This document shows, piece by piece, positions 47,952-59,632 of a stretch of DNA of 64,000 nucleotides. The DNA is from Sphingopyxis sp. H073. GTDB lineage: Bacteria; Pseudomonadota; Alphaproteobacteria; Sphingomonadales; Sphingomonadaceae. Position 1 is the first letter of the stretch, and each line of letters opens with the position of its first letter. The translations under genes and the position numbers were made by a program. The notes beneath the pieces were generated by a model, which was not told the origin of the DNA, did no database searches, and saw nothing but the letters and a program-made list of their open reading frames with translations. The stretch covers positions 1 to 64,000 of the forward strand of contig NZ_LNSG01000007.1 of assembly GCF_001468395.1 (NCBI RefSeq). Direction: 5' to 3'.

Positions 47952-50894
47952 ATGTCCTATTCTCCCCGGCTAGCCCCGCTTTCCCCGCTCGCATCGATCC
48001 TCATTTCCTGCGCCGCCGCGGCGGGCGTGCTGCTCGCTTCGGTTGCAAGCGCCCAGACCGCACCGGCGCCGGCGCCTTCGCCCGTCGCCTTGGCGAAGAA
48101 CGAGAGCTGGCTCTATGCCGGCAGCGACATCCCCCGCGACACCGCGTGGCAGTTCGGGGTGCTTCCCAACGGCGTGCGCTATGCGGTGCGGAACAACGGC
48201 GTGCCGCCGGGACAGGTGTCGATCCGCGTGCGCATGGATGTCGGGTCGATGTTCGAGAGCGAGAAGGAACTGGGCTTCGCGCATTTGCTCGAGCATCTGA
48301 CCTTCCGCGGATCGGAGCATATCCCCGACGGCGAGGCGAAGCGCATCTGGCAGCGGTTTGGGGTGACCTTCGGCAGCGATTCCAATGCACAGACGACGCC
48401 GACGCAGACGGTCTATCAACTCGACCTGCCGAACGTGAATGCCGCGACCTTGGACGAGAGCATGAAATTGCTCGCCGGGATGGTCCGCGAGCCGCGCATT
48501 TCGGACACTGCGGTGACTGCAGAGCGCGGCGTCGTCATGTCCGAGCTGCGCGAATCCGACGGGCCGCAAAAGCGGATCGCCGACATCACCAACGCGCATC
48601 TGTTTGCCGGACAGCTTCTGGGCAAGCGGCCGCCGATCGGGACGGTCGAATCGCTCGCGGCGGCAAGCGCGCCGGCAGTGCAGGCCTTCCATGATCGCTG
48701 GTATCGGCCCGAGCGCGCGGTCGTCGTAATCGTCGGCGACGGCGACCCCGCCGAGTTCGCGCGGCTGATTGCCCAATATTATGGTGACTGGCGCGGCGAT
48801 GGGACGCCGCCGGCGCAGCCCGATTTCGGCAAGCCCGACCCCAAGGCGCCGGTTGCGAAAGTGGTGGTCGAACCAAACCAGCCGCTCGCGCTGACGCTGG
48901 CGATGATCCGCCCGTGGGTGAAGCGCGTCGATACCGTCGAGAATACGCGGCGGCTCTATCTGGAATTCATCGCGCAGGCGCTCGTCAATCGTCGCCTCGA
49001 AAATCGTGCGCGGGCGGGCGGCAGCTATCTCGTCGCGACGGTCGAGCAGCAATATCTGAGCCGGAGCGCCGATGTGACGATGGCGCAAGTCGTGCCGCTC
49101 AATGACTGGAAAGCGGCGCTCGCCGATGTGCGCGGGGTGATCGCCGATGCCGTCACGACGCCGCCGTCGCAGGCCGATATCGACCGCGAGGCGAACGAGA
49201 TCGAGGCCTTCCTCGCGAAGGAACTGGAAAACGCCCGCAACGAGCCCGGATCGCGGCTGGCCGACGACATGGTGCGCGCGGTCGACATCAACGAGACGGT
49301 GACGAGCCCGCAGGGCCAGGTCGACATGTTCAAGGCGATCCGGGCCTCGGCGACACCGAAGGTGATGCTGGCGACGAGCAAGGCGATTTTCGGCGCGCCG
49401 GTGACGCGCGTCGTGCTGACGACGCCGACCCCGACGCGCGGTGGCGACGCCGCGCTCGTCGCCGCGCTCGCGGCGCCCGCGAAGATCCGCGATGACCGGG
49501 TCGCGACCGCGGCGGTCGACATGAGTCAGCTTCCCGCGATCGGCAAGCCTGGCACGCTGGTCTCGACCGGCGGCCTACCCGGCCTTCGCGCCGAGCGGCT
49601 CGAGTTCGCCAATGGCGTGACCGCGCTCGTGTCGAACAACCGCGTCGAGCCCGGCAAGGTGCGCGTCAACGTCCGCTTCGGCACCGGCAACCGCAGCGTT
49701 GCCGCCGATGCGCCGAATCTGCTGTGGACCGGCGATTATGCGCTGATGGCGAGCGGGATCGGGCCGTGGGGGCAGAACGAGCTCGACCAGCTGACCAACG
49801 GCCGTCAGATCCAGATGAACTTCTCGATCGACGACGACGCGTTCGAGATCGCGGCGGAGAGCAAGCCCGCCGACCTGGCCGACCAGATGAAGCTGATCGC
49901 CGGCAAGCTCGCCTTTCCGCGCTGGGATGCCGCGCCGGTCGACCGGCTGCGCGTCGGTTATCTCACCGGCTATGACCTCAACGACGCGACGCCCAACGCG
50001 GTGCTCGACCGCAATATGCGCGGCTGGCTGGCGAACGACGACGCGCGCTGGGCGGCGCCCGACAAGGCGCAGATCGCCGCGCTGACGCCCGCTGCCTTTC
50101 GCGCCTTCTGGGAACCGCGCCTCGCGAGCGGACCGATCGAGGTCCAGTTGTTCGGCGATCTGTCGACGGTCGATTACAAGAAGATTCTCGCCGAGACGCT
50201 CGGCGCGCTGCCCGCGCGCCCAGCGATTACTCCCCCGTCCGGGCAGACGGTCGCCTTCGCCAAGCACAATGTCACGCCGGTCGTCGCCTATCATCGTGGC
50301 GAGACCGGGCAGGCGGCGGCGATGACCGCCTGGCCGACCAGCGGCGGACGCGCGGCCCCGCGCGACGCGCAGGGGCTCGACGTGCTGGCGGCGATCTTCA
50401 ACGACCGCCTGTTCGACCGGCTGCGCGCCGAGCAGGGCGCGAGCTACGGTCCCGCAGTCGACAGCCACTGGCCGACGGGGTTCGAGGGCAGCGGCGGCTA
50501 TCTGCTCGTCGGCAGCCTGCTGGCGCCGAAGGATGTCGATCGTTTCTACGGCATCGCGCGCGATATCGCCGCCGACCTCGTCGCTAGGCCGGTCAGCGCC
50601 GACGAGCTGGCGCGCAACGCCGGCCCGATCCGCGAACAGATCGCGCGCGCATCGACGGGCAACGTCTATTGGATGTTCCTGCTCGAAGGCGCGACGCGCG
50701 ACCCGCGCGTCGCGGCGGCGGCACTGTCGGTAGAGCAGGACATTTCGGGCATCACCCCGGCCGATATCCAGCGACTCGCGCGCGAATATCTGGTCCCCGC
50801 GCGCCAATGGTCGCTCGCGATCCTGCCCAAGGGGATGACGCTCGCCGACGCGGCGGCGCTCGACCGGGCGGCCGCGCCGACGGGCGGCCGCTAG
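47952..50894 (+). CDS. M16-family zinc metallopeptidase, exported
   Basis: This 980-residue two-module peptidase of the pitrilysin/insulinase family has a signal-like hydrophobic segment ending at VASAQT (about residue 35), so it is periplasmic or envelope-bound. The first module has the inverted zinc motif H111-LLE-H115 (AHLLEHLTFRG) and the distal glutamate in ERGVVMSELRES. The second half (from about 540) repeats the fold without the zinc site, as in the family. It probably degrades peptides. Its stop lies 2 bp from that of the convergent antiporter gene. Confidence 0.92.
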   Translation: MSYSPRLAPLSPLASILISCAAAAGVLLASVASAQTAPAPAPSPVALAKNESWLYAGSDIPRDTAWQFGVLPNGVRYAVRNNGVPPGQVSIRVRMDVGSMFESEKELGFAHLLEHLTFRGSEHIPDGEAKRIWQRFGVTFGSDSNAQTTPTQTVYQLDLPNVNAATLDESMKLLAGMVREPRISDTAVTAERGVVMSELRESDGPQKRIADITNAHLFAGQLLGKRPPIGTVESLAAASAPAVQAFHDRWYRPERAVVVIVGDGDPAEFARLIAQYYGDWRGDGTPPAQPDFGKPDPKAPVAKVVVEPNQPLALTLAMIRPWVKRVDTVENTRRLYLEFIAQALVNRRLENRARAGGSYLVATVEQQYLSRSADVTMAQVVPLNDWKAALADVRGVIADAVTTPPSQADIDREANEIEAFLAKELENARNEPGSRLADDMVRAVDINETVTSPQGQVDMFKAIRASATPKVMLATSKAIFGAPVTRVVLTTPTPTRGGDAALVAALAAPAKIRDDRVATAAVDMSQLPAIGKPGTLVSTGGLPGLRAERLEFANGVTALVSNNRVEPGKVRVNVRFGTGNRSVAADAPNLLWTGDYALMASGIGPWGQNELDQLTNGRQIQMNFSIDDDAFEIAAESKPADLADQMKLIAGKLAFPRWDAAPVDRLRVGYLTGYDLNDATPNAVLDRNMRGWLANDDARWAAPDKAQIAALTPAAFRAFWEPRLASGPIEVQLFGDLSTVDYKKILAETLGALPARPAITPPSGQTVAFAKHNVTPVVAYHRGETGQAAAMTAWPTSGGRAAPRDAQGLDVLAAIFNDRLFDRLRAEQGASYGPAVDSHWPTGFEGSGGYLLVGSLLAPKDVDRFYGIARDIAADLVARPVSADELARNAGPIREQIARASTGNVYWMFLLEGATRDPRVAAAALSVEQDISGITPADIQRLAREYLVPARQWSLAILPKGMTLADAAALDRAAAPTGGR

Positions 50895-50896
50895 GA

Positions 50897-52666
50897 TCAG
50901 CTTCCCGGCGTCCGCAGCTTGCTGATGCGCGGCTCGTGATCGAGGTCGCCCTTGGTCATGATGTCATGGCGCATCTTGGCGCGCACATCGTGGATCGACG
51001 CGATCACCGGCCCCATCGCGACGCCGAGGTCGATCAGCACCGCCTCGGCGAGCTGTAGCGAGCTCTCGAGCGTTTCGGGCACAGCGTCGTTGGCGCCGGC
51101 CTTGTACAGCGCGGCGGCATGATCGGCATCGCGCGCGCGGCTGATGATCGGCAGATCGGGGTGCTTCTGCTTGAGCTGGCGCGTCATGCGGAGCTGCTGC
51201 ACCGGATCGTCCATCGTCAGCACGATCGCCTGCGCGCTTTCGATCCCCAGCCTGTCGAGCGCCCCCGGGCGGGCGACATCGGCAAAACGAACGACGAAAC
51301 CGTCCCGCCTTGCGGCGGCGACCGTGTCGATGTCGGCATCGACCGCGATATAGGGTCGGCCATGTTCGCGCAGCAGCTCGGCAACGGTGCGCCCGACGCG
51401 CCCGAAGCCCACGATGACCGTGCGCCCCTCGGGTGTCTCCTCGGCCTGGGCGTCGCCCGTCCGCATCTCGATCCGCCGCGCGATGTCGTGCCCGACGCGC
51501 GCGAGCAGGGGCGTGATCGTCAGGCCGATCGCGGTGACCAGCTGCCAGAATTCGGCGGTATCGCGGCTGATCAGCTGCGCCTGCAGCGCGGTCGTGAGGA
51601 CGATCAGGGTGGTTTCGGACGGGCTCGCCATCAGCAGCCCGACCTCGGCCGCGGTGCCGCGCCGGACCTGCCCCGAAAAGCGCAGCAGCGCGGCAGTGAC
51701 CGCGGCCTTGATCAGCACGACGCCGACCACGGCCGCGACGAGCTCCGGCCACTGGCTGGCGATTGTCTTGAGGTTGAGCCCCATGCCGACGCTGATCAGG
51801 AACACCCCGAGCGCCAGCCCCTTGAACGGCGCAGTGATCGCCTCGACCTCGTTATGATATTCGGTCTCAGCAATCATCAGCCCGGCGAGCAGCGCGCCGA
51901 CGATCGGCGACAGGCCGACCGCAGCGGTTGCGAGCGCGGCGACGATCACGACGAGCAGGCTGGCGGCGAGAAACAGTTCGGGATCCTTGGCGCGCGCCGC
52001 CTGCGCGAAGATTTTCGGCAACAGGAACCAGCCGGCGATCGCAAGCGCTGCAACGACGAGCGCGCCATGCCACAATGTCGTCAGCAGCAGTTCGGCGCTG
52101 TCGCCCGATGCGGCCGGCGACAGCGCGGCGAGGATGAAGATGATCGGGACGAGCGCGAGATCCTCGAACAAAAGCATCGAAAAGGAGGCACGCCCAACCG
52201 CCGACTTGGTGCCGGCGATCGGCAGCACGAGCGCGGTTGAGGAGAGGGCGAGCGCGATGCCAAGGCCATAGGCGGCGGCAGTCGAATGTTCGCCGAACAG
52301 GAGCAAAGCGGTGCCGAGGATCGCGCCTCCGACGAACAGTTCAGCGGCGCCGATGCCGAAGACCAAGGTCCGCAATTGCCAAAGGCGGCGGAACGACAGT
52401 TCGAGCCCGATCGAGAAGAGCAGCAGGATGATCCCGAATTCGCCGAATGTCGCGATGTCCTCGACCGATCCGATGGTGACATGTTTCAGCCACGGATAGT
52501 CGGCGGCGAGGGCGCCGAGCCCCGACGGGCCGACGAGCAGGCCGACGAGGATGAAGCCGATGACCGGCGAAATCCGGAACCGCGCGAAGGCCGGAATGAC
52601 GATGCCCGCGGCGCCCAATACGACCAGCGCGTTGCCGATCGCCGAGGTTTCTGTCTCCGATACCAT
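50897..52666 (-). CDS. CPA2-family cation:proton antiporter, Kef/YbaL-like
   Basis: This 589-residue inner-membrane protein has about 12 helices with [20 protein letters not shown] and [20 protein letters not shown], typical of Kef-type antiporters. A C-terminal RCK/TrkA-N domain begins [20 protein letters not shown] (about residue 410) and binds a nucleotide. It exchanges K+ or Na+ for protons. The ATG has no ribosome site; a stable hairpin ends only 2 bp before it, so the start or its regulation is unusual. It follows icd on the same strand. Confidence 0.9.
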   Translation of the reverse strand: MVSETETSAIGNALVVLGAAGIVIPAFARFRISPVIGFILVGLLVGPSGLGALAADYPWLKHVTIGSVEDIATFGEFGIILLLFSIGLELSFRRLWQLRTLVFGIGAAELFVGGAILGTALLLFGEHSTAAAYGLGIALALSSTALVLPIAGTKSAVGRASFSMLLFEDLALVPIIFILAALSPAASGDSAELLLTTLWHGALVVAALAIAGWFLLPKIFAQAARAKDPELFLAASLLVVIVAALATAAVGLSPIVGALLAGLMIAETEYHNEVEAITAPFKGLALGVFLISVGMGLNLKTIASQWPELVAAVVGVVLIKAAVTAALLRFSGQVRRGTAAEVGLLMASPSETTLIVLTTALQAQLISRDTAEFWQLVTAIGLTITPLLARVGHDIARRIEMRTGDAQAEETPEGRTVIVGFGRVGRTVAELLREHGRPYIAVDADIDTVAAARRDGFVVRFADVARPGALDRLGIESAQAIVLTMDDPVQQLRMTRQLKQKHPDLPIISRARDADHAAALYKAGANDAVPETLESSLQLAEAVLIDLGVAMGPVIASIHDVRAKMRHDIMTKGDLDHEPRISKLRTPGS

Positions 52667-52668
52667 AA

Positions 52669-52693
52669 GGGCCGACCTTATGCAGGCCGGCCC
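52669..52693 (-). terminator. Hairpin between icd and the antiporter gene
   Basis: On the minus strand a 10-bp stem with one G-U pair (52684-52693 with 52669-52678) and a 5-nt loop is followed by TTATGG, where ATG is the antiporter start. There is no long T-run. It may stop icd transcription or occlude the antiporter start. Confidence 0.45.
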
Positions 52694-52730
52694 CGATTGG
52701 CTAGACGTCTATCTCAAGCTTTTTGCTTGT

Positions 52731-53945
52731 TTATGCGCCCATCTTCTTTTCGAGATTCTCGACGATCGCCTCGAAGAAGCCTTCGGTCGTCAGCCAGTTC
52801 TGGTCGGGACCGATCAGCAGGGCGAGATCCTTGGTCATCTTGCCGCTCTCGACCGTTGCGACGCAGACCTTTTCGAGGTCGTCGGCGAATTTGGTCACCT
52901 CGGGCGTGCCGTCGAGCTTGCCGCGGTGCTTGAGCCCGCCGGTCCAGGCGAAGATCGACGCGATCGGGTTGGTCGAGGTCGCCTTGCCCTGCTGGTGCAT
53001 GCGATAGTGGCGCGTGACGGTGCCGTGCGCGGCTTCGGATTCCACCGTCTTGCCGTCGGGGGTCATCAGCACGCTGGTCATCAGGCCGAGCGAACCGAAA
53101 CCCTGCGCGACCGTGTCCGACTGGACGTCGCCGTCGTAATTCTTGCAGGCCCAGACGAACTTGCCGCTCCACTTGAGCGCCGAGGCGACCATGTCGTCAA
53201 TCAGGCGATGCTCGTAAACGATGCCGAGCGCGTCGAACTTCGCCTTGAATTCGGCCTGGAACACTTCCTCGAACAGATCCTTGAAGCGGCCGTCATAGGC
53301 CTTGAGGATCGTGTTCTTGGTCGACAGATACACCGGCCATTCGCGCGCGAGGCCATAGTTCAGGCTGGCGCGCGCAAAGTCGCGGATCGAATCGTCGAGA
53401 TTGTACATGCCCATCGCGACGCCCGACGAGGGGAACTGGAACACCTCCTCGTCGATCAGCGTGCCGTCCTCGCCCTCGAACACCAGGCGCAGCTTGCCGG
53501 GACCGGGGACGCGGAAGTCGGTCGCCTTATACTGGTCGCCGAAGGCGTGACGACCGACGACGATCGGGTCGGTCCAGCCGGGGACGAGGCGCGGGACATT
53601 CTTCATGACGATCGGTTCGCGGAACACGACGCCGCCCAGGATGTTGCGGATCGTGCCGTTCGGCGACTTCCACATCTTCTTGAGGCCGAATTCCTCGACG
53701 CGGGCTTCGTCGGGGGTGATCGTCGCGCACTTCACGCCGACACCATGCTTCTTGATCGCATTCGCGGCCTCGACGGTGATCTTGTCGTCGGTGCGGTCGC
53801 GTTCCTCGATGCCGAGGTCGTAATAGTGCAGGTCGATGTCGAGATAGGGCAGGATCAGCCGTTCGCGGATCCATTGCCAGATGATCCGGGTCATTTCGTC
53901 GCCATCGAGTTCGACGACCGGGTTGGCTACCTTGATCTTGCCCAT
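52731..53945 (-). CDS. icd: NADP-dependent isocitrate dehydrogenase
   Basis: This TCA-cycle enzyme decarboxylates isocitrate to 2-oxoglutarate with NADP+. The 404-residue protein belongs to the eukaryote-like homodimeric subfamily common in alphaproteobacteria: [20 protein letters not shown] at the start, [20 protein letters not shown] for isocitrate binding, [20 protein letters not shown] with the metal-binding aspartates, and [20 protein letters not shown] for NADP. ATG 53945. It is divergent from psd. Confidence 0.97.
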   Translation of the reverse strand: MGKIKVANPVVELDGDEMTRIIWQWIRERLILPYLDIDLHYYDLGIEERDRTDDKITVEAANAIKKHGVGVKCATITPDEARVEEFGLKKMWKSPNGTIRNILGGVVFREPIVMKNVPRLVPGWTDPIVVGRHAFGDQYKATDFRVPGPGKLRLVFEGEDGTLIDEEVFQFPSSGVAMGMYNLDDSIRDFARASLNYGLAREWPVYLSTKNTILKAYDGRFKDLFEEVFQAEFKAKFDALGIVYEHRLIDDMVASALKWSGKFVWACKNYDGDVQSDTVAQGFGSLGLMTSVLMTPDGKTVESEAAHGTVTRHYRMHQQGKATSTNPIASIFAWTGGLKHRGKLDGTPEVTKFADDLEKVCVATVESGKMTKDLALLIGPDQNWLTTEGFFEAIVENLEKKMGA

Positions 53946-54107
53946 GCTTTAAGCCTTTTCCTTGGGGAGTCGGAGTTGCAGCGGGCCTTAGGCAAAGCCG
54001 CGCGATCGTGCAACTGCCCCGTCGCAGCCGGGCCGGCGGCGATCATGCGGCAATCCTGGTGTCTTATTCCGTTGTCACGGCGGAACCGGCCCCTTAGAAG
54101 ACTGCCC

Positions 54108-54842
54108 ATGTCCACAACCATTTCCTCGAACCGTCCCGGTGGCGGTATCAAGTGGCGCTGGCCGTCGGTGCATCCCGAAGGCCGCAAGTTCCTGCTGATC
54201 GCGGGTATCGTCACCCTCTGTTTCTGGCTTCTCGGCTGGGAGATCCTCGGCTGGCTGATGCTCGGCGTCACCGCCTGGGTCGGGGCGTTCTTCCGCGATC
54301 CGGTGCGCGTGACCCCGACGGGCAGCGATGTCGTGATCGCGCCCGCCGACGGGCTGGTGACGCAGATCGCCGAAGTCGCGCCGCCGCCCGAAATCGCCGG
54401 ACCCGATGGTCTTGCCGATCCGCTGATGCTGCGCGTCTCGATTTTCATGAGCGTGTTCGACGTCCATATCAATCGCACCCCCGTCGCGGGCACGCTGCGC
54501 AAGCTCGTCTATATCCCGGGCAAATTCCTGAACGCCGACCTCGACAAGGCGAGCGAGGAGAATGAGCGGCAGCATTTCGTCGTCGAACGCGCCGACGGGG
54601 TGCGGATCGGCTTCACCCAGATCGCCGGGCTCGTCGCGCGGCGCATCATGCCCTTCGTGAGCATGGGGACCGAGCTTCAAGTCGGCCAGCGCGTCGGGCT
54701 TATCCGTTTCGGTAGCCGCGTCGATGTCTATCTACCGGCGGGTACGACTCCGCAAGTGCTGCTCGGCCAGCGCACGCTGGCGGGGGAAACGGTCGTCGCG
54801 CGGATCGGCAAGGCCGAAATCCTCGACGGCGTCGGGCAGTAG
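54108..54842 (+). CDS. psd: Phosphatidylserine decarboxylase
   Basis: This pyruvoyl enzyme converts phosphatidylserine to phosphatidylethanolamine at the inner membrane. The 244-residue protein is the short (archaeal-type) form. It has N-terminal membrane helices ([20 protein letters not shown]), the [11 protein letters not shown] and [10 protein letters not shown] segments, and the [14 protein letters not shown] active-site region. The self-cleavage site [11 protein letters not shown] makes Ser203 the pyruvoyl of a ~42-residue alpha chain. The stop is 1 bp before the GTG of pssA, so the two steps of PE synthesis are coupled. Confidence 0.95.
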   Translation: MSTTISSNRPGGGIKWRWPSVHPEGRKFLLIAGIVTLCFWLLGWEILGWLMLGVTAWVGAFFRDPVRVTPTGSDVVIAPADGLVTQIAEVAPPPEIAGPDGLADPLMLRVSIFMSVFDVHINRTPVAGTLRKLVYIPGKFLNADLDKASEENERQHFVVERADGVRIGFTQIAGLVARRIMPFVSMGTELQVGQRVGLIRFGSRVDVYLPAGTTPQVLLGQRTLAGETVVARIGKAEILDGVGQ

Positions 54843-54843
54843 C

Positions 54844-55617
54844 GTGGCCGACGAAGCGCAGGACGGCATCGGCGCGGAAGCGCGTCGGCTCGGCGGAATC
54901 CCGCTGCGTGCTTTCGCGCCCAATGCGATCACCGCGCTCGCGCTGTGCTTCGGGCTGACCGGCGTCCGCTTCGCGATTGGCGAGGAGTGGGACAAGGCGC
55001 TCGCCGCGATCATCTTCGCCGGCGTGCTCGACGGGATGGACGGACGCATCGCGCGGCTGCTGCGCGCGCAGAGCAAATTCGGCGCCGAGCTCGATTCGCT
55101 GTCGGACGTGATCGCCTTCGGCGTCGCGCCGGCGATGATCCTGTTCCTCTGGTCGCTGCAATATGCGCCGAAGTTCGGCTGGACCGCCGCGCTCGCTATC
55201 GCCGTGTGCTGCGCGCTCAGGCTCGCTCGGTTCAACTCGCGGATGGATTCGGAGTTTCAGCCGCACAAGTCGGCAGGCTTCCTGACCGGCATTCCGGCGC
55301 CGGCCGGGGCGGGGCTCGCCTTCGTTCCCGTCTATCTGTGGCTGGTGACGGGCAGCGACCTGTTCCGCGAATGGTATGTCGTCATGCCGTGGGGGCTCGC
55401 CGTCGCGATGCTGATGATTTCGGCGATCCCGACGTACAGCTGGTCGTCGATCCGCCTGCGCCGGTCGTGGCGCTTATTCGCGCTCGCCGGCGTCGGCCTG
55501 CTCGGCGCGGCGCTGGTCACCGCGCCCTGGCATACCTTGCTCGCGGTCAGCACCGTCTATGTGGCGCTGATCCCCTTCGGGCTTGCAAGCTACGCGAAGG
55601 TCAGGCGGCGCGGCTGA
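54844..55617 (+). CDS. pssA: CDP-diacylglycerol-serine O-phosphatidyltransferase
   Basis: This inner-membrane enzyme makes phosphatidylserine from CDP-diacylglycerol and serine. The 257-residue protein has about eight helices and the CDP-alcohol phosphotransferase signature from DGMDGRIARLL to FGAELDSLSD (D-G-x2-A-R-x8-G-x3-D-x3-D). The GTG start at 54844 is chosen because it directly follows the psd stop and gives the family length. The 3' end overlaps the convergent small membrane gene by 17 bp. Confidence 0.95.
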   Translation: MADEAQDGIGAEARRLGGIPLRAFAPNAITALALCFGLTGVRFAIGEEWDKALAAIIFAGVLDGMDGRIARLLRAQSKFGAELDSLSDVIAFGVAPAMILFLWSLQYAPKFGWTAALAIAVCCALRLARFNSRMDSEFQPHKSAGFLTGIPAPAGAGLAFVPVYLWLVTGSDLFREWYVVMPWGLAVAMLMISAIPTYSWSSIRLRRSWRLFALAGVGLLGAALVTAPWHTLLAVSTVYVALIPFGLASYAKVRRRG

Positions 55618-55849
55618 ACTGCGGGCGGGCGGTGACGGCGCGCGAGATGTGGTGGCGCGGTGCCGAAGGGCGCAGCTTGATGACGGTCGATGACGGGCCC
55701 GGCTGCGGCGCGGATGCATGGGGGAAGGCGCCATCGCCGGCGAGCGCCGACAGGATCGCATCGGCGTTGCTACGGAACATCGCGAGAATGACCGCAACGC
55801 CGAGACCGGCGGCAATGGCGAAGAGGAGAGCGGCAGCGACCTGAACCAT
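55601..55849 (-). CDS. Small single-pass membrane protein (82 residues)
   Basis: ATG 55849 has AAAGGA at 7-nt spacing. One N-terminal helix (MVQVAAALLFAIAAGLGVAV, extending to ILAMF) is followed by a polar, proline- and arginine-rich tail, probably cytoplasmic or disordered. No family recognised. It converges on pssA with a 17-bp overlap and is divergent from rpsB. Confidence 0.6.
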   Translation of the reverse strand: MVQVAAALLFAIAAGLGVAVILAMFRSNADAILSALAGDGAFPHASAPQPGPSSTVIKLRPSAPRHHISRAVTARPQFSRAA

Positions 55850-56157
55850 CTTGTGTCCTTTCGGCTTCGTTTCCCGCGAAACCGCTTCTTGCTACGGCTT
55901 CGTTGCGCCTTTCGTTCCATGTTCTTGTTTTGTTCTCAAGCAAAATGCGATGAACGGAGTCACTTTGCCGACGATCCGATATTTCGCGCTGCGACGAACG
56001 ATGGCTGAAAAGCGCCGCCGCCCCTTGCTTTTTCTGAGAATCGCGTCTAACCGCCCGCCCATTCCACATGGAAGGCGCACATAAACCGGTGCCGGGACCA
56101 TCCGCTTGCGGAACCCGGTTCTTGCTTTCCAGAGGATCAACCGGAAGGAGAAATACC
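55850..56157. other. rpsB upstream region
   Basis: This 308-bp stretch between divergent genes should hold the rpsB promoter and leader. An AT-rich part is at 55910-55990, and a CCGGG/CCCGG hairpin lies at about 56098-56139 just before the strong AAGGAG of rpsB. No gene is seen. S2 autoregulation through the leader is possible but no known motif is recognised. Confidence 0.45.
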
Positions 56158-57006
<849 letters not shown>

Positions 57007-57019
57007 TCCGCTCTGTGGG

Positions 57020-57060
57020 TGACGGGACGGTGCGGCGCTCCGCGCGCGCCGTCCCGGTCA
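57020..57060 (+). terminator. Hairpin between rpsB and tsf
   Basis: TGAC plus GGGACGG (57020-57030) pairs with CCGTCCC plus GGTCA (57049-57060, one bulge), with an inner GC-rich loop. It is followed by a weak TCACTTTGACT. Such a stem may partly terminate or stabilise mRNA between the two genes. Confidence 0.45.
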
Positions 57061-57142
57061 TCACTTTGACTTATCCCGCCGCCATGCGCGCGGCGGACGG
57101 CGGATCGAACAAGCGTCCGCCGCTTTTGGAAAGGAATATCCC

Positions 57143-58069
57143 ATGGCTGAGATTACGGCCGCTCTCGTCAAGGAACTGCGCGACCGCACCGGCGCCGGCA
57201 TGATGGACTGCAAAAAGGCGCTCGCCGAAAACGGCGGCGACATCGAAGCGTCGATCGACTGGCTGCGCACCAAGGGCCTCGCCGCCGCCGCCAAGAAGGC
57301 CGGCCGCGTCGCCGCCGAGGGCCTTGTCGGCTTCGCCACCGACGGCACCAAGGGTGCGCTCGTCGAAGTGAACAGCGAAACCGACTTCGTCGGCAAGAAC
57401 GAACAGTTCCAGGAATTCGTCCGCGAAGTGACGCAGGTCGCACTTCAGAACAACATCACCGACATCGAAACGCTGGGTAGCGCGGCCTATCCGACCGGCG
57501 GCACCGTCGCCGAGAAGCTGACCAGCAACATCGCGACGATCGGTGAGAACCAGTCGCTGCGCCGCGCTGCGATCCTGACCGTCAACTCGGGCGTCGTCAC
57601 GGGCTATGTCCACAACGCCGCCGCGCCCGGCATGGGCAAGATCGGCGTGCTGATCGCGCTCGAATCGACCGCCGGCGCCGACGTTCTCGAACCGCTCGGC
57701 AAGCAGCTGGCGATGCATGTCGCCGCCGCCTTCCCGCTGGCGCTGAACGGCGACGACCTCGACGCCGACCTCGTCGCGCGCGAACGTGCGATCGCCGAGG
57801 AAAAGGCCGCCCAGTCGGGCAAGCCCGCCGACATCGTCGCGAAGATGGTCGACGGCTCGATCGCCAAGTTCCGCAAGGAAAATGCACTGCTGTCGCAGCT
57901 GTTCGTGATCGACGGCAAGACCCCGGTCGCCGAAGTCGTCGCCGCTGCCGGCAAGGATGTCGGCGCGACGATCACGCTCAAGGACTTCGTCCGCTTCCAG
58001 CTCGGTGAAGGCATCGAGAAGGAAGAAAGTGACTTCGCGGCGGAAGTCGCCGCCGCCGCTGGCGTTTAA
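57143..58069 (+). CDS. tsf: Elongation factor Ts
   Basis: This 308-residue guanine-nucleotide exchange factor for EF-Tu has the N-terminal UBA-like domain with [20 protein letters not shown] and [20 protein letters not shown], and the core [19 protein letters not shown]. The coiled-coil and C-terminal parts ([20 protein letters not shown]) are complete. ATG 57143 is preceded by GGAAAGGA. It is encoded 136 bp after rpsB, the conserved bacterial order. Confidence 0.98.
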   Translation: MAEITAALVKELRDRTGAGMMDCKKALAENGGDIEASIDWLRTKGLAAAAKKAGRVAAEGLVGFATDGTKGALVEVNSETDFVGKNEQFQEFVREVTQVALQNNITDIETLGSAAYPTGGTVAEKLTSNIATIGENQSLRRAAILTVNSGVVTGYVHNAAAPGMGKIGVLIALESTAGADVLEPLGKQLAMHVAAAFPLALNGDDLDADLVARERAIAEEKAAQSGKPADIVAKMVDGSIAKFRKENALLSQLFVIDGKTPVAEVVAAAGKDVGATITLKDFVRFQLGEGIEKEESDFAAEVAAAAGV

Positions 58070-58184
58070 AAACAGAATCGGATTGCTGCGCCAAGGGCGT
58101 GGCAGTCCGCTTGGCAATGGCGCGTACTCTGACTAGGGTGCGCGCCATTCGCATATCCGAAGAATATAAGAGGTCCCCCCGCAC

Positions 58185-58907
58185 ATGGCTTTGCCCGGCA
58201 TGAAACGCATCCTGCTCAAACTGTCGGGCGAGGCGCTGATGGGCTCGACCCCGTTCGGCATCGATCCCGAAACGGTCGCGAGCATGGCGGCCGAGGTGAA
58301 GGCGGCGAAGGATCGCGGGCTCGAAATCTGCCTCGTGATCGGTGGCGGCAACATCTTCCGCGGCATGGCGGGGGCCGCGAAGGGCATGGACCGCGCGCAG
58401 GCCGACTATATGGGGATGCTCGCGACGGTGATGAACGCGCTCGCAATGCAGAATGCGCTCGAACAGCTTGGCGTCGAAACCCGCGTCCAGTCGGCGATCG
58501 AGATGGACAAGGTGTGCGAGCCGGTGATCCGCCGCCGCGCCGAACGCCACCTCGACAAGGGCCGAGTCGTGATCTTCGCGGCGGGTGTCGGGGCGCCTTA
58601 TTTCACCACCGACAGCGGCGCCGCGCTGCGGGCCGCGGAGATGAAGTGCGACGCGCTCTTGAAGGGCACCAGCGTCGACGGCGTCTATAATGCCGACCCC
58701 AAGAAGGATCCGAATGCGGTCCGATACGACAGCCTCAGCTATGACCGCGTGCTCGCCGACAATTTGAAGGTGATGGACGCGAGCGCGGTGGCGCTATGCC
58801 GCGATAACAATATCCCGATCGTCGTGTTCAACATTCGCGAGGCCGGCAATCTGGCGCGCGTGCTGACGGGCGAGGGCGTTGCCACAGTCGTCCGCGCCGA
58901 CGACTGA
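58185..58907 (+). CDS. pyrH: UMP kinase
   Basis: This hexameric kinase makes UDP from UMP and ATP. The 240-residue amino-acid-kinase fold protein has [45 protein letters not shown] and [18 protein letters not shown]. An inner ATG at 58200 (MKRILLK) would match many homologues; the chosen ATG 58185 adds five residues and has AGAGG upstream. It is third in the rpsB cluster. Confidence 0.97.
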   Translation: MALPGMKRILLKLSGEALMGSTPFGIDPETVASMAAEVKAAKDRGLEICLVIGGGNIFRGMAGAAKGMDRAQADYMGMLATVMNALAMQNALEQLGVETRVQSAIEMDKVCEPVIRRRAERHLDKGRVVIFAAGVGAPYFTTDSGAALRAAEMKCDALLKGTSVDGVYNADPKKDPNAVRYDSLSYDRVLADNLKVMDASAVALCRDNNIPIVVFNIREAGNLARVLTGEGVATVVRADD

Positions 58908-58930
58908 CAGAATCAAGAGAGGAAAGACAG

Positions 58931-59485
58931 ATGCCGAAATATGACAAGGCCGACCTCGAACGCCGGATGCACGGCGCGGTCGAATCGCTGAAGCACGACC
59001 TTGCGGGCCTGCGCACCGGCCGCGCCAACACGGCGCTGCTCGATCCGATCACGGTCGAAGTTTATGGCAGCCACATGCCGCTGAACCAGGTGGCGTCGGT
59101 CAGCGTCCCCGAGCCGCGGATGCTTGCGGTGCAGGTGTGGGACAAGGCGAACGTCGGCCCGGTCGACAAGGCGATCCGTTCGGCGGGCCTCGGCCTCAAC
59201 CCGATCGTCGACGGCCAGCTGCTCCGCCTGCCGATCCCCGAAATGACGCAGGAGCGCCGCAAGGAGCTGTCGAAGCTCGCGGGGCAATATGCCGAAAAGG
59301 CGCGCGTCGCAGTTCGCAACGTCCGCCGCGACGGCATGGACAATCTGAAGGCCGACGAGAACAAGAAGGAAATCAGCGAGGACGAGCGCAAGCGGTCGGA
59401 AACCGACGTCCAGAAGCTCACCGACAGCACGATTGCAGAGATCGATGCGGCGGCCGCGGCGAAGGAAAAGGAAATCCTGGGTTAG
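58931..59485 (+). CDS. frr: Ribosome recycling factor
   Basis: This 184-residue protein frees ribosomes after termination together with EF-G. It has the family pattern [60 protein letters not shown] and [23 protein letters not shown] follows AGAGGAAAGACAG. It lies 23 bp after pyrH and is probably co-transcribed. Confidence 0.98.
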   Translation: MPKYDKADLERRMHGAVESLKHDLAGLRTGRANTALLDPITVEVYGSHMPLNQVASVSVPEPRMLAVQVWDKANVGPVDKAIRSAGLGLNPIVDGQLLRLPIPEMTQERRKELSKLAGQYAEKARVAVRNVRRDGMDNLKADENKKEISEDERKRSETDVQKLTDSTIAEIDAAAAAKEKEILG

Positions 59486-59632
59486 TGCCTGTTCGCGCGA
59501 CGTTTTGGTCAAAAGCTTCCGTATCCCCGCGCGAAGACGAGGGGCTATGCCGAGCGAAGTCGAGGCCCCTGCTTGGCGTCGGGTCTCGCGGCGCTCGAAC
59601 GAGCCCCTCGCCATCGCTTGGGGAATTGGCCC

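Noticed and set aside
52551..54107. Upstream extension of the psd frame over icd
   Set aside because: The extension is antisense to icd; psd begins at 54108 by family length and position.
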